A DNA stretch of 42,004 nucleotides from an uncultured Prevotellaceae bacterium. Its GTDB lineage: Bacteria > Bacteroidota > Bacteroidia > Bacteroidales > Muribaculaceae. Positions 1-10,100 of the stretch are shown one piece after another. A program made the translations under genes and the position numbers. The notes below the pieces were generated by a model. That model was not told where the DNA came from. It ran no database searches and worked only from the letters and a program-made list of their open reading frames with translations. Within the stretch, counting starts at the first letter, position 1. The number at the start of each line of letters is the position of its first letter. The DNA is taken from contig CAMVAP010000028.1 in the NCBI GenBank assembly GCA_947165485.1, positions 1-42,004 of the forward strand, read 5' to 3'.

Positions 1-120
1 TTACCACCCTCAATCCGGCAGCAGCGACGTGTCCCGTGGGCGGTGGCTCCGCCACGGTCATTACCACCCTCAATCCGGCAGCAGCGACGTGTCCCGTGGG
101 CGGTGGCTCCGCCACCGTTT
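1..120. repeat. 60-bp tandem repeat, two copies, running off the left edge
   Basis: Positions 1-60 and 61-120 match at 57 of 60 bases; the only differences are in the last five positions. Each unit contains a GC-rich palindrome. In the second copy it is a perfect hairpin, CGGTGGC-TCC-GCCACCG, followed by TTTT on the plus strand. The array ends exactly at the priA stop codon, so it lies in the 3' intergenic region, where the last hairpin could stop rightward transcription. More copies may lie to the left. No spacer pattern is present, so this is a minisatellite and not a CRISPR array. Confidence 0.9.
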
Positions 121-2582
121 TACACGGGATCGACATCGTAGTAGAGTTTCAGGGTCTTCATGCGGGCGTCGGCAGCAAGCATCTGCTCATAGAGGTCGCG
201 CAGGATCTTCTTGACCTTGGTCATCGAGGCCGCGGTCTCCATCTTGAGGGTGATCTGGCGGATGTACAGGTTCTGCACCCTGGCCACAAACGGCGCCATC
301 GGCCCCAGCACGCGCGTGCCGAACACCTGTCGCAACAGGCCGCTGTAGCGCACGGCCAGCTCGCCCACGGTCACGTCCTCGCGGTGCTTGAGGTAGATGT
401 TGATGACCTTGGTGAACGGGGGGTAGCCAAACTGCTTGCGGTCGGCCAGTTCATGCTGGTAAAAACCCTCGTAGTCATGGGCTTGGACATACTTGATGAC
501 ATCGTGCTTGGGATTGCTCGTCTGCACAATGACTTGACCACGCTTGTGGGCGCGACCGGCGCGGCCTGCCACCTGCTCCAGCATGTCAAAGGCCCGCTCG
601 TGACTGCGGAAATCCGGGAAATTGATCATTGTATCGGCATTGAGGATGCCCACGATGCTCACCGCGTCAAAGTCCAGACCCTTGGTCACCATCTGAGTCC
701 CCACGAGAATGTTGGTGCGGTGTTGCGAGAACTCGTCGATGATGCGGTCATAGCTGTTCTTGCTGCGCGTGGTGTCAAGGTCCATGCGGGATATCTTCTC
801 GCCAGGGAACACGGCATCAATGTCGTCCTCGATGCGTTCGGTGCCGTAGCCCACAATCTCGATGCCAGGCAACTGACATGCTGGACACAGGTCGGGCAAG
901 CTGATGGTGTAGCCGCAATAATGGCACACCAGGCTGCGGCTGTGCTTGTGATAGGTGAGCGACACATCGCAGTGCTCGCACTTGGGCACCCAGCCGCATT
1001 CTTTACATCTCACCATTGGGGCATAACCTCGTCGGTTCTGGAACAAGATGACTTGTTGGCCATCGTTGAGCGCCTTGCGGCAATCGGCGATGAGCTGGGT
1101 GCTGAACATCCCGTGCATCTCGCGCCGCTTGCGCGCGTCGATGGTATCGATGACCGTCACCTCGGGCATCTGGATGTCGCCATAGCGTGTCATCAGCTTC
1201 ACCAGGCCATAATGACCTGCCAGCGCGTGGTAATAGACCTCGATGGCTGGTGTCGCCGACCCTAGGACGGTTTTTGCTCCGTGCATTTGGGCCAAGATCA
1301 ACGCTGCATTGCGTCCATTGTAGCGTGGTGCTGGATCCTGTTGCTTGTAACTGCTGTCATGCTCCTCATCTACGATGACGAGCCCCAGGTTGGAGTAGGG
1401 GAGGAACACCGATGACCGCACACCGATGATGACGCACGGCTCATGGCTCTCCAGCAGGCGTTTCCAGATGTCCACACGCTCGTTATCGCTAAACTTGGAG
1501 TGGTAAATGAGCAGCCTGTCGCCAAACACGCGCCTCAATCGTCGTGTTAACTGCGTTGTGAGGGCTATCTCGGGCACGAGGTAGAGTACCTGCTTGCTCA
1601 GGCGTAGCGCATCGGCAATGAGGTGCATATACACCGACGTCTTGCCACTACTGGTCACGCCGTGCAGCAAGGTGATGGCGTGTGCCTTCATCGACTGATG
1701 GATCTCGGTATAGGCTCGTTTTTGCTCATCGCTCAACGTGGGCGGTTCCTCCAACACGCTACCCAGGTCGGCAAAGCGGTTGATTTCCTTCTTGTAAATC
1801 TCAAGCATGCCGCGCTTCACAGCCTCGTGCAGCACTGCGCCGCTCACACCGGCCCGCTTGAGCAGATTCTCCTTGCTCACCTCACGCACATCGCCACTTT
1901 GCAACCACCGCGACAGGTCCAGATAGGCAAGTAGCAGGGCTTCCTGCTTGGGGGCTCGCTTGAGCTGGTCAAAGTATTGATGCAGAGCCTGTTCGTCGCT
2001 TCGGTCAATGGTTAGACGCACACAAGGCTCGGTCTTGGGACGGTAATTGTCCACTACACGCTCACTCACGTGCAGGGCATCCATGTCCAACAAGTGGCTG
2101 ACATTGCGCTCTACGGTCTTGAATCCGGTTGCGTGTGCGATTTCGGCAATCTGGACGCGTCCACGTTGGGCCGCAAAGTCCAGAATCACACGCTCACGGT
2201 CGGTCAACTGGCCAGGTTCACTCTCTTCAAAGTCGGGGTTGACACTGATGGTCGTTTCGCTCTCTACCTTCAGCCCCGAGGGTACCGCTGCCTTATAGAC
2301 CTCGCCCACGGTGCACAGGTAGTAATCGGCTATCCAATGCCAAAAATCAAGTTGCGGATGCCGCAGGATGGGTTTTTCATCCAGTGTGCCCAATATCTCC
2401 TTCACTTCATAGCCCTTGGGCTCCCTGTCATGGAGGTTGACCACAATGGCTGTGAAGATTTTCTTGCGGCCAAAAGGCACCAGCACACGCATCCCGATCG
2501 AGAGTTTCATCCCCTCTGGAATGCGGTATGTGTAGTTGCCTGGTAGGGCAAGTGGCAGTATTGTTTCGGCAAACTTGGGCAT
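120..2582 (-). CDS. priA: Primosomal replication restart helicase PriA
   Basis: At 820 residues it is somewhat longer than the well-studied enterobacterial PriA. An N-terminal DNA-binding region (PLALPGNYTYRIP, and a basic segment near residue 55) precedes a superfamily 2 helicase core. Walker A is GVTSSGKTS, with the lysine at residue 314, and the DEEH box is at 405-408. A zinc-binding insertion follows, with paired cysteines (CKECGWVPKCEHC, CHYCG, CPAC), then the C-terminal helicase motifs GTQMVTKGLDF and QVAGRAGR. PriA reloads the replisome at stalled forks. It starts 175 bp downstream of the glycosyltransferase stop across a very AT-rich spacer, so it may have its own promoter there, though I see no convincing one. 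Its stop codon abuts the 60-bp tandem repeat. Confidence 0.97.
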   Translation of the reverse strand: MPKFAETILPLALPGNYTYRIPEGMKLSIGMRVLVPFGRKKIFTAIVVNLHDREPKGYEVKEILGTLDEKPILRHPQLDFWHWIADYYLCTVGEVYKAAVPSGLKVESETTISVNPDFEESEPGQLTDRERVILDFAAQRGRVQIAEIAHATGFKTVERNVSHLLDMDALHVSERVVDNYRPKTEPCVRLTIDRSDEQALHQYFDQLKRAPKQEALLLAYLDLSRWLQSGDVREVSKENLLKRAGVSGAVLHEAVKRGMLEIYKKEINRFADLGSVLEEPPTLSDEQKRAYTEIHQSMKAHAITLLHGVTSSGKTSVYMHLIADALRLSKQVLYLVPEIALTTQLTRRLRRVFGDRLLIYHSKFSDNERVDIWKRLLESHEPCVIIGVRSSVFLPYSNLGLVIVDEEHDSSYKQQDPAPRYNGRNAALILAQMHGAKTVLGSATPAIEVYYHALAGHYGLVKLMTRYGDIQMPEVTVIDTIDARKRREMHGMFSTQLIADCRKALNDGQQVILFQNRRGYAPMVRCKECGWVPKCEHCDVSLTYHKHSRSLVCHYCGYTISLPDLCPACQLPGIEIVGYGTERIEDDIDAVFPGEKISRMDLDTTRSKNSYDRIIDEFSQHRTNILVGTQMVTKGLDFDAVSIVGILNADTMINFPDFRSHERAFDMLEQVAGRAGRAHKRGQVIVQTSNPKHDVIKYVQAHDYEGFYQHELADRKQFGYPPFTKVINIYLKHREDVTVGELAVRYSGLLRQVFGTRVLGPMAPFVARVQNLYIRQITLKMETAASMTKVKKILRDLYEQMLAADARMKTLKLYYDVDPV

Positions 2583-2757
2583 CTGATGGAGTGACTTAAA
2601 TATTTACTTTAAACTTATAATTTATTTTAAATGAAAATCAATGATTAAAGTGATGATAATATCAATCTGCAAGTAAAATTGTAACATTGATTTTCTATTT
2701 AAATAATTACTTTAATATTGATGGTTTAAAATCTTTATTATCAATATTGTAATTGCG

Positions 2758-3933
2758 CTATTTAAGAAAATGATGATATATATCGTTTTCCTTGACTGCG
2801 GTAGCGCTCCAGCTCACCTCGGGAGGCAATTGCTGGTCAATATCGCCCTGTAGCAGTTCCACGGCGCGAGTGGTGAAGCGATCCACAAAATGGTCACCCA
2901 GGTCGATGGCGTTTTCACGTCCAACGGCTTCGGCGGTTCCGATGACGTGGGTCGCAACCACATGGGCTCCGCAAGACAGCGCCTCGATGACGACAAGGGG
3001 AAGACCCTCTAGGTTACTGGGTAGCACGAGCAGATCAACGCAATTGAGCAGGTCGGGGACTTCCTCGGGTGGCACCTTGCCTGTGAAGCGGCATTTCACT
3101 CCCTTGGTTTTCATGAGCTGGCGCGTTTCATCAAGTTGAATGCCGTCGCCTATAGCCCAGAAATCCAGGTTGTTGCCATACCGTTCTTCAATCTTTTGAT
3201 AAATATCCGGCAGGAGGGTCACGTTCTTTACTGGTTCAAAGCGTCCCACAAAGGCGACCACCTTTTTCTCGGGGCTCACGCCATATTTTTCCCGCAACCT
3301 CGCGCGCTCCTCGTCGCTGTATCTGTGGAACTGCTCGCTGGCTCCGTTCAATAGGACCTCGGCAGGGAAACCGTCGGTCAATTCGGCATGGGCCTTATCG
3401 AGCAGGCCCTGACTGACAAAGAAATTGCAGGTGGCGCTCTTGAGCAGCTTGATGGTCAGCTCTTTAATCATCGGGTCACGCGGTGGGTCGGTATAGATGC
3501 TGGCACCATGCCAGGTGATGAAGCAGGGGATGTGCAGTTTCTTGCCGGCAAACACAGCGGCATGTCCCATGATGCGGTCATGGGCACTTACAAGGTCGTG
3601 GCCGCGCATCTCCCAGCCCAGGCGGTGCAAGCGCCGCATCAGGGCTCGGGGTGGCTTGTGGAACAGGCGGTGCATGATGGCATCGCTCCAGCGACGCCTG
3701 AACCAGGTGACGTGCACCTTTACGCCGTCGGCTTCGATTTCGTCGGGGCGGTGGGTCACGCGCTTGGACTTGCGCAGGAGCCGCATCAGCCAGCCGTCAT
3801 AGACCTGAAGCATATATACATCAATCTTGTAATCAGCCACTTGCTGCAAGTGCTTCACGCGGCTGATCACCGCATTAAACACGCCCAGCCGCCGGTTGAT
3901 ATCGCCTTCAAATAATACCGCAATCTGTTTCAT
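2758..3933 (-). CDS. GT4-family glycosyltransferase
   Basis: A 391-residue, two-domain GT-B protein with no signal peptide. The N-terminal half (MKQIAVLFEGDINRRLGVFNAVISRVKHL) resembles the acceptor-binding domain. The C-terminal half has the GT4 signatures FVGRFEPVKN and the E-x7-E region LPSNLEGLPLVVIEALSCGA, which binds the nucleotide-sugar donor. It probably transfers a sugar to a cell-envelope glycan or polysaccharide at the inner face of the membrane. The acceptor cannot be read from sequence, because the gene stands alone between priA and a tRNA and not in a polysaccharide cluster. A well-spaced promoter lies just upstream. Confidence 0.9.
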   Translation of the reverse strand: MKQIAVLFEGDINRRLGVFNAVISRVKHLQQVADYKIDVYMLQVYDGWLMRLLRKSKRVTHRPDEIEADGVKVHVTWFRRRWSDAIMHRLFHKPPRALMRRLHRLGWEMRGHDLVSAHDRIMGHAAVFAGKKLHIPCFITWHGASIYTDPPRDPMIKELTIKLLKSATCNFFVSQGLLDKAHAELTDGFPAEVLLNGASEQFHRYSDEERARLREKYGVSPEKKVVAFVGRFEPVKNVTLLPDIYQKIEERYGNNLDFWAIGDGIQLDETRQLMKTKGVKCRFTGKVPPEEVPDLLNCVDLLVLPSNLEGLPLVVIEALSCGAHVVATHVIGTAEAVGRENAIDLGDHFVDRFTTRAVELLQGDIDQQLPPEVSWSATAVKENDIYHHFLK

Positions 3934-3959
3934 AGCACTGTGATTGTTGTTTGGTCAAG

Positions 3960-3990
3960 CAAATTTACATATCTTTTGCCACGTGTGCAA
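3960..3990 (-). promoter_or_regulatory. Bacteroidetes-type promoter of the GT4 gene
   Basis: On the minus strand a TTG at 3990-3988 is followed after 20 bp by TAAATTTG at 3967-3960, matching the Bacteroidetes -33/-7 pattern. Transcription would start about 20 bp before the ATG at 3933. Confidence 0.6.
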
Positions 3991-4012
3991 GACGGATCAC
4001 CTAAAATGACGC

Positions 4013-4045
4013 AAAAAAAAGAGGTTGAGACAATCGCTCAACCTC
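4013..4045 (-). terminator. Rho-independent terminator of the initiator tRNA
   Basis: A perfect 9-bp stem, gaggttgag and ctcaacctc, with a 7-base loop. Read on the minus strand it is followed by a run of eight T residues. It lies directly after the tRNA 3' end. Confidence 0.85.
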
Positions 4046-4053
4046 GTCTTGAG

Positions 4054-4125
4054 TAGCGGGAGCCAGACTCGAACTGACGACCTTTGGGTTATGAGCCCAA
4101 CGAGCTGCCACTGCTCCATCCCGCA
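4054..4125 (-). tRNA. Initiator tRNA-fMet (CAT)
   Basis: The minus strand folds as a cloverleaf with anticodon CAT. Two initiator hallmarks are visible: three consecutive G:C pairs closing the anticodon loop (GGG-CTCATAA-CCC) and a T:T mismatch at position 1:72 of the acceptor stem. The D-loop is short. CCA is not encoded; the 3' end runs into ACTC. The gene is monocistronic with its own terminator. Confidence 0.92.
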
Positions 4126-4241
4126 ATTTGCGAGTGCAAAATTACTGCTTTTTCCCGACCTGGCAAGAACTTTGAGCCAAAAAATGTGTTTTTTAACATA
4201 TTTTCACCAAAAACCGTAGTGTTTCAAGTGGTTTTACCCTG

Positions 4242-4279
4242 AAAAAACACCGCACAACCCATCAAAACGGGTTGTGCGG
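4242..4279 (-). terminator. Terminator of the fumarase gene
   Basis: An 11-bp perfect stem (ccgcacaaccc at 4250-4260, gggttgtgcgg at 4269-4279) with an 8-base loop. A run of six T residues follows on the minus strand. It sits about 30 bp past the fumarase stop codon. Confidence 0.88.
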
Positions 4280-4311
4280 CGGTAATGTTGTCAGGTGCTA
4301 TCGCCAGGATT

Positions 4312-5937
4312 TTACAGGCCGATTTTCTTGAAGAAATCGTTGCCCTTGTTGTCAACGAGGATGAAGGCGGGGAAATCCACGACGCGGATTTTCCACACGG
4401 CTTCCATGCCCAGTTCGGGATATTCAACACACTCGATACTCTTGATGCTCTCCTGTGACAGGATGGCAGCGGGACCACCGATGCTGCCCAGGTAGAAACC
4501 ACCGTGCTTCTTGCAGGCGTCGGTCACCTCCTGGCTGCGGTTGCCCTTGGCGATCATCACCATGCTGCCGCCCAGACTCTGGAACAGGTCAACGTAGGGG
4601 TCCATGCGGTTGGCGGTCGTCGGGCCCATCGAGCCGCAGGGCATTCCTTGCGGGGTCTTGGCCGGGCCGGCATACAGCACGGGGTGATCCTTGATGTACT
4701 GGGGGATGCCCTCACCGCGGTCATAGCGCTCTTTCCACTTGGCATGGGCGATGTCGCGTCCCACGATGATGGTGCCGCTCAGTGATACGCGGGTCGAAAC
4801 GGGATACTTGTCAAGGATGGCAAGGGTCTCGCTCATGGGACGATCCAGGTCGATCTTGATGCCGTCGCCCTCGCCAGCTTGACGCAATTCCTCGGGAATG
4901 AGCTGTGTGGGCTGGTCGTCAAGTTTCTCAATCCACACGCCGTCCTTGTTGATTTTGGCCTTGATGTTACGGTCGGCGCTGCAGCTCACGCCCAGGCCGA
5001 TGGGGCAGGATGCACCATGGCGGGGCAGGCGCACGATGCGCACGTCATGGGCCATGTACTTGCCGCCAAACTGGGCACCCAAGCCAATCTTGTAAGCCTC
5101 CTCAAGCACCTGTTTCTCCAGTTCCACGTCGCGGAAGGCGCGTCCCGTCTCGTCGCCCGTGGTGGGCAGGTTGTCATAGTAGTGTGTCGATGCCAGCTTG
5201 ACGGTGAGCAGGTTCTTCTCGGCGCTGGTGCCGCCAATGACAAAGGCAATGTGGTAGGGCGGGCAGGCTGCTGTGCCCAGGGTGCGCATCTTCTCGACCA
5301 GGAAGGGTACCAGTGTGCCGGGATTCAAGACGGCCTTGGTCATCTGGTACAGGTAGGTCTTGTTGGCACTGCCGCCACCCTTGGTGACGCACAGGAAGCG
5401 GTATTCCATGCCTTCGGCGCATTCCAGGTCAATCTGGGCGGGCAGGTTGCAACGGGTGTTCACCTCTTCATACATGCTCAGGGGGGCATTCTGCGAGTAG
5501 CGCAGGTTCTCCTGGGTGTAAGTGTTATAGACACCACGGGCCAGGGCTTCCTCGTCACAGAAACCTGTCCACACTTGCTGGCCTTTCTCGCCGTGGATGA
5601 TAGCCGTGCCGGTGTCCTGGCACAGGGGCAGCTGACCCTTGGCGGCGACCTCGGCGTTGCGCAGGAAGGTCAGGGCCACATACTTGTCGTTGTCGCTGGC
5701 CTCGGGGTCGCGCAATATCTTGGCCACCTGCTCGTTGTGGGAACGGCGAAGCAGGAAATTCACATCGCGGAATGCCTGCTGGGCAAGCATCGTCAGAGCC
5801 TCGGGCTCGATCTTGAGGATGGGTTTTCCCTCAAACTCGCCCACCGACACATAGTCGCTGGTGAGTTTGTAGTATTCGGTGTCATCTTTGCCCAACTGGA
5901 ACATGGGCGCATAGCGGAATTCAGGGTTGTTTGCCAT
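4312..5937 (-). CDS. Class I (iron-sulfur) fumarate hydratase
   Basis: A 541-residue single-chain class I fumarase, the usual length for the fused alpha/beta type. It interconverts fumarate and malate in the cytoplasm; in Bacteroidales this step belongs to the branch that reduces oxaloacetate to succinate. The [4Fe-4S] ligand candidates are C106 in LPLCQDTG, the cysteine of GTAACPPYH and that of GVSCSADRN. The beta-domain signature [22 protein letters not shown] and the C-terminal [16 protein letters not shown] are intact. It is a single-gene unit: its promoter overlaps the 3' end of the upstream pseudouridine synthase gene, and a strong terminator follows. Confidence 0.96.
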   Translation of the reverse strand: MANNPEFRYAPMFQLGKDDTEYYKLTSDYVSVGEFEGKPILKIEPEALTMLAQQAFRDVNFLLRRSHNEQVAKILRDPEASDNDKYVALTFLRNAEVAAKGQLPLCQDTGTAIIHGEKGQQVWTGFCDEEALARGVYNTYTQENLRYSQNAPLSMYEEVNTRCNLPAQIDLECAEGMEYRFLCVTKGGGSANKTYLYQMTKAVLNPGTLVPFLVEKMRTLGTAACPPYHIAFVIGGTSAEKNLLTVKLASTHYYDNLPTTGDETGRAFRDVELEKQVLEEAYKIGLGAQFGGKYMAHDVRIVRLPRHGASCPIGLGVSCSADRNIKAKINKDGVWIEKLDDQPTQLIPEELRQAGEGDGIKIDLDRPMSETLAILDKYPVSTRVSLSGTIIVGRDIAHAKWKERYDRGEGIPQYIKDHPVLYAGPAKTPQGMPCGSMGPTTANRMDPYVDLFQSLGGSMVMIAKGNRSQEVTDACKKHGGFYLGSIGGPAAILSQESIKSIECVEYPELGMEAVWKIRVVDFPAFILVDNKGNDFFKKIGL

Positions 5938-5985
5938 AATTCTGATAAAAAAGTAGTTATTCTGTTAATAGTTGATTTCTTGCCG

Positions 5986-6016
5986 CAAAGGTAGTTATTA
6001 TTCCTCACATGTCAAA
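5986..6016 (-). promoter_or_regulatory. Fumarase promoter embedded in the end of the upstream gene
   Basis: On the minus strand TTTG (6016-6013) is followed by a 19-bp gap and TACCTTTG (5993-5986). The -33 element lies inside the last codons of the RluA-type gene, so fumarase can be transcribed independently. Confidence 0.65.
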
Positions 6017-6673
6017 GCCCAGGCGCTTGAAGTCGTCGGGCAGTGGTGCGGTGATGTCGATTTCCTTGCCGCTCACGGGGTGGGTGAAGCGGATGCGGTG
6101 GGCTTGCAGCGAGATGCCGCCATCGGGGTTGCTGCGGGGAGCGCCATACTTGAGGTCGCCCTTGATGGGGCAGCCGATGGCCGACAGCTGCGCTCTGATC
6201 TGGTGCTTGCGCCCTGTGATCAGATCCACCTCGACCAGCCAGTAGCGCTGGCTGGCAGCGATGACGCGGTAATTGAGCACGGCGCGCTGGTGCCCCTCGC
6301 GAGGCACGATGCTCACGTGGGTCTTGTTGCCCTGCTCGATGCTCTTGAGGTAGTGGGTTAGCGTGCCCTCGGGTTGGGGCGGCTCCTTGCCCACCACGGC
6401 CCAGTAGGTCTTGTGCACCTCCCCCTTGCGGAACAGCTCGTTCATGCGCGACAGCCCCTTGCTGGTCTTGGCCATCACCACCAGGCCGCACGTGGGGCGG
6501 TCGATGCGGTGGGTCACACCCAGGAACACATTGCCCGGCTTGTTATATTTCTCCTTGATCCACGCCTTCACCATGTCGATGAGTGTCGCGTCGCCGGTGC
6601 GGTCGCCTTGCACCAGTTCGCCGGCTCGCTTGTTGACGATGATGATGTGGTTGTCGTCATATACGATTTCCAT
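6005..6673 (-). CDS. RluA-family pseudouridine synthase
   Basis: A 222-residue protein matching the catalytic domain of RluA-type 23S rRNA/tRNA pseudouridine synthases and lacking an N-terminal S4 domain. The conserved block LGVTHRIDRPTCGLVVMAKTSKG carries the catalytic aspartate in HRID. The later motifs LITGRKHQIRAQLSAIGCPIKGDLKYGA and LQAHRIRFTHPVSG are also family hallmarks. It isomerises specific uridines in structured RNA; the target cannot be assigned. A TAACTTTG box on the minus strand at 6737-6730 is a likely -7 element, about 55 bp before the ATG. Confidence 0.93.
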   Translation of the reverse strand: MEIVYDDNHIIIVNKRAGELVQGDRTGDATLIDMVKAWIKEKYNKPGNVFLGVTHRIDRPTCGLVVMAKTSKGLSRMNELFRKGEVHKTYWAVVGKEPPQPEGTLTHYLKSIEQGNKTHVSIVPREGHQRAVLNYRVIAASQRYWLVEVDLITGRKHQIRAQLSAIGCPIKGDLKYGAPRSNPDGGISLQAHRIRFTHPVSGKEIDITAPLPDDFKRLGFDM

Positions 6674-6908
6674 GTCACATAGTGTAGAGTGTTAATAGAA
6701 AATGGGCTCCCCATTGCTGGTTTGCAGCGCAAAGTTACATTTTTTCCATCAAACAGCTGGCAACGCACCAAATAAAATTCTGTACACAAATCTACCGAAA
6801 ATGGTTATTTTTTTGATTTTGAGCTAATTATTGCGTTTTTGCTGGCATTTTGATTAAAAAAAACAAAAAGTTTTTTACACTTTTACACTTTATTTAAAAA
6901 ATTACTAT

Positions 6909-7139
6909 TAACTTTGCAAGCCTTCTTTTATAGATGTGTAGTTAAGAAACAAAGAATCTGTGACCATCAATTCGTTGTAGGGATTGATACATATTATATC
7001 TTTAGTACGCCTGAAGGGCCGAGCGCTTCAGGGCGCAGGATAATATGATGTTTTGAAGCTAAGCAGTCGAATAAAAGATGGAAAACCAATAACTGCAAAC
7101 TTGTAAAATATTAATAATTAATCAATTAAACTTAAATTT
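6909..7139 (+). promoter_or_regulatory. Promoter and long structured leader of the SusC operon
   Basis: TAACTTTG at 6909-6916 fits a Bacteroidetes -7 element, although the matching -33 region is poor, which suggests an activator may be needed. Transcription from it would leave an untranslated leader of about 215 nt before the susC-like ATG at 7140. The leader contains a hairpin at 7008-7035 (cgcctgaag paired with cttcagggcg, one bulged G). No sigma/anti-sigma or hybrid two-component regulator gene lies next to the operon, so leader-based control is plausible but inferred. Confidence 0.45.
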
Positions 7140-10100
7140 ATGAGTCTAAAACATTTACTCTTGTTCCTTGTCATGGCACTGGCCACGCTTGGTGTTTCGG
7201 CACAAGTGAATGGTACAGTGTTAGATGAGAACAACGAACCTGTCATCGGCGCCTCGGTCGTTCAGCAGAGCAATCCCAAGAACGGCACGGCTACCGATAT
7301 CGACGGTCATTTCACACTGAATGTGCCTGTTGGCACTAAGATTAAAGTATCCTACCTTGGTTACGAGGATGCAGTTGTTGCCGGTAAAGCTGGCATGACC
7401 ATTAACCTCCAGCTCAAGGCCACCACCATCGGTGAGGTCGTTGTGACTGGTTACCAGAAGGTGGACAAACGACTCTTTACGGGTGCTACCCAGAGCGTCG
7501 ATGCCGAGAAGACCAAACTCTCGGGTGTTGCCGACGTGAGCCGCGGTCTTGAAGGCCGTGTCTCGGGTGTGCAAGTACAGAACGTCTCCGGTACCTTTGG
7601 TACAGCGCCCAAGATCCGCGTGCGCGGTGCTACCTCTATCTATGGTAGCTCCAAGCCCCTGTGGGTTGTGGACGGTGTAGTTCTTGAGGACAACGTGGAC
7701 ATCAGCGCCGACGACCTCTCGTCGGGTGATGCCAACACGCTGATCGCCTCGGCTGTGGCCGGCCTGAATGCCGACGACATCGAGAGCTTCCAGATCCTGA
7801 AGGACGGTTCGGCAACTTCGATCTATGGTGCCAAGGCTAACGCAGGTGTGATTGTGATTACCACCAAGACAGGTCGCAAGGGTACCAGCTCGATTAGCTA
7901 CACGGGTGAGTTCACCTATCGCTTGAAGCCCAACTACCGCGACTTCAACATCTGTAACTCTCAGGAGCAGATGAGTATCTTGCGTGAGATGGAGCAGAAG
8001 GGATGGCTGGAGTATGCCAACCTGGTGAACAGCACCACCTCGGGCATCTATGGTCAGATGTACACCCTGATGGACACATACGATCCCGCAACCGGCACCT
8101 ATGCCCTGCCCAACACACAGAATGCCCGCAACCACTATCTGCGTGAGGCCGAGATGCGTAACACCAACTGGTTCGACCTGTTGTTTAACGACAACATCAT
8201 GCAGAACCACTCGGTGAGCGTTTCGGGCGGTACCGATAAGGGTTCGTTCTACACCTCGGCTTCGGTGATGACCGACCCGGGATGGTACAAGAGTAGCCGC
8301 GTTGAGCGTTACACCTTCAACGCCAATGCTATTTACAACCTGACCGACAAGATCAGAATCAAGATTTTGAACAGCGACAGTTTCCGTGAGCAGAAGGCTC
8401 CCGGTACCTTGAGCCAGAACGTCGATGTTGTGAACGGTGAGGTAAGGCGTGACTTCGATATCAACCCTTACAGCTTCGCCTTGAACACCGCCCGCACCGT
8501 TGACCCCACTCAGCGTTATGTGCGCAACTACACCAGCTTCAACATCTTTGATGAGTTGGAGCAGAACTATATTGACTTGAACGTGACCGACCTGAAGTTC
8601 CAGGGCGAGCTCAACATCAAGCCCATCATCACTCAGAGCCAGTCTCTCGAGTTCAACCTGCTGGGTTCGATGCGCGTGGCTACCACCGAGCAGAACCACT
8701 ATGTGCTGGACAACAGTAACCAGGCTATGGCCTATCGCGCTGGTATCGACCCCGAGAACGCCATCATCCGTTCCAGCAACTCTTACCTGTACACCGACCC
8801 CGATGTCAAGAACGGTCTCCCCGAGACGATCCTCGACAAGGGTGGTATGTTGTTCTACAACAAGTATCACAACAAGACCTTCACCTTCCGCGCATCCGGT
8901 CAGTACATGAAGGACTTCAACAATGGCCAGCACATCCTCAACCTGTTTGCCGGTATGGAGGCTATCCGCTTCGACCGCTTCAGCCAGGCATTTGATGCGT
9001 GGGGCATTGTTTATGCCAACGGTAACCTGCCCTTCACCAACTACAAGCTCTTCAAGCAGATGCAGGAGGAGAATGGTAGCTACTACAGCGTGGGTGAATA
9101 CCACCGCCGCGACATGGCTTACTTTGCTAATGCCAACTACGCGCTGCTGGGCCGTTACATCTTGAACGGTACCCTGCGTTATGAGGGCTCCAACCAGATG
9201 GGCCGCACCTCTCAGAGCCGCTGGCTCCCCACCTGGAACGTGTCGGCTGCATGGAATATCAACGACGAGCCCTTCTTCCAGAACCTTGCCCTGAGCAAGA
9301 AAGCCCTTACCTATGCTAAGCTGCGCTTGAGCTACTCGCTCACCGCCGAGAGCGGCCCCACCAGCGTTGCCAACGCCGAGGCCCTCTATTATCCCACTCG
9401 CCCCTGGCGCCAGGAGATTGACACCTATGAAATGGGTCTTCAGCTGAGCGGTCTGGGTAACAGCGAGCTCACCTACGAGAAGAAGCACGAGTTTGACCTC
9501 GGTGTTGACCTCGGTTTCCTCTACAACCGCATCAACCTGGTATTTGACTGGTACTTCCGTAACAACTTCGACCTGATTGGTCTCATCCGCACCCAGGGTG
9601 TCGGTGGTGACACCAACAAGTATGGTAACGTGGCCGAGATGAAGTCGCATGGTGTCGAGTTCACCATTTCTTCTCGCAACATCGAGCCCAGCCGTCCCGG
9701 TGGCTTTGCATGGAGCACCGACTGGACCTTCTCCTATGCTGTGACCGAGATCACCAAGCTGCAGTCGCGTTCGCGCGTCATCGACCTGGTAACCGGTAGC
9801 GGTTTCCCCTTGCAGGGCTATCCCCACCGTGCCATCTTCTCGATTCCTTACGCTGGCCTCGATGCTCATGGTCTGCCCCTGGTATATGATGAGAGTGGCG
9901 CTATCTCCAATGTGGGTCTCAACTTCCAGGAGTTTGAGAACCTGGGCTTCCTCAAGTATGAGGGTCCCGTTGATCCCACGATCACTGGTGGTTTTGGCAA
10001 CAACTTCGACTGGAAGGGCTTCCACCTGAATGTGTTCATGACCTACGCCTTCGGCAACAAGCTGCGTCTTGACCCGACCTTCGGCGCTGGTTATAGCGAC

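Noticed and set aside
1-120. CRISPR array
   Set aside because: Repeats are directly adjacent with no unique spacers, and no cas genes are near.
36-1265. 409-codon plus-strand frame
   Set aside because: Antisense to priA, with its start inside the tandem repeat; no recognisable domain.
4879-5994. 371-codon plus-strand frame
   Set aside because: Antisense to fumarase, no domain match.
7221-10025. 934-codon open frame on the minus strand
   Set aside because: It is antisense to the SusC-like gene, which has full domain support; the frame reflects GC-biased codon use.
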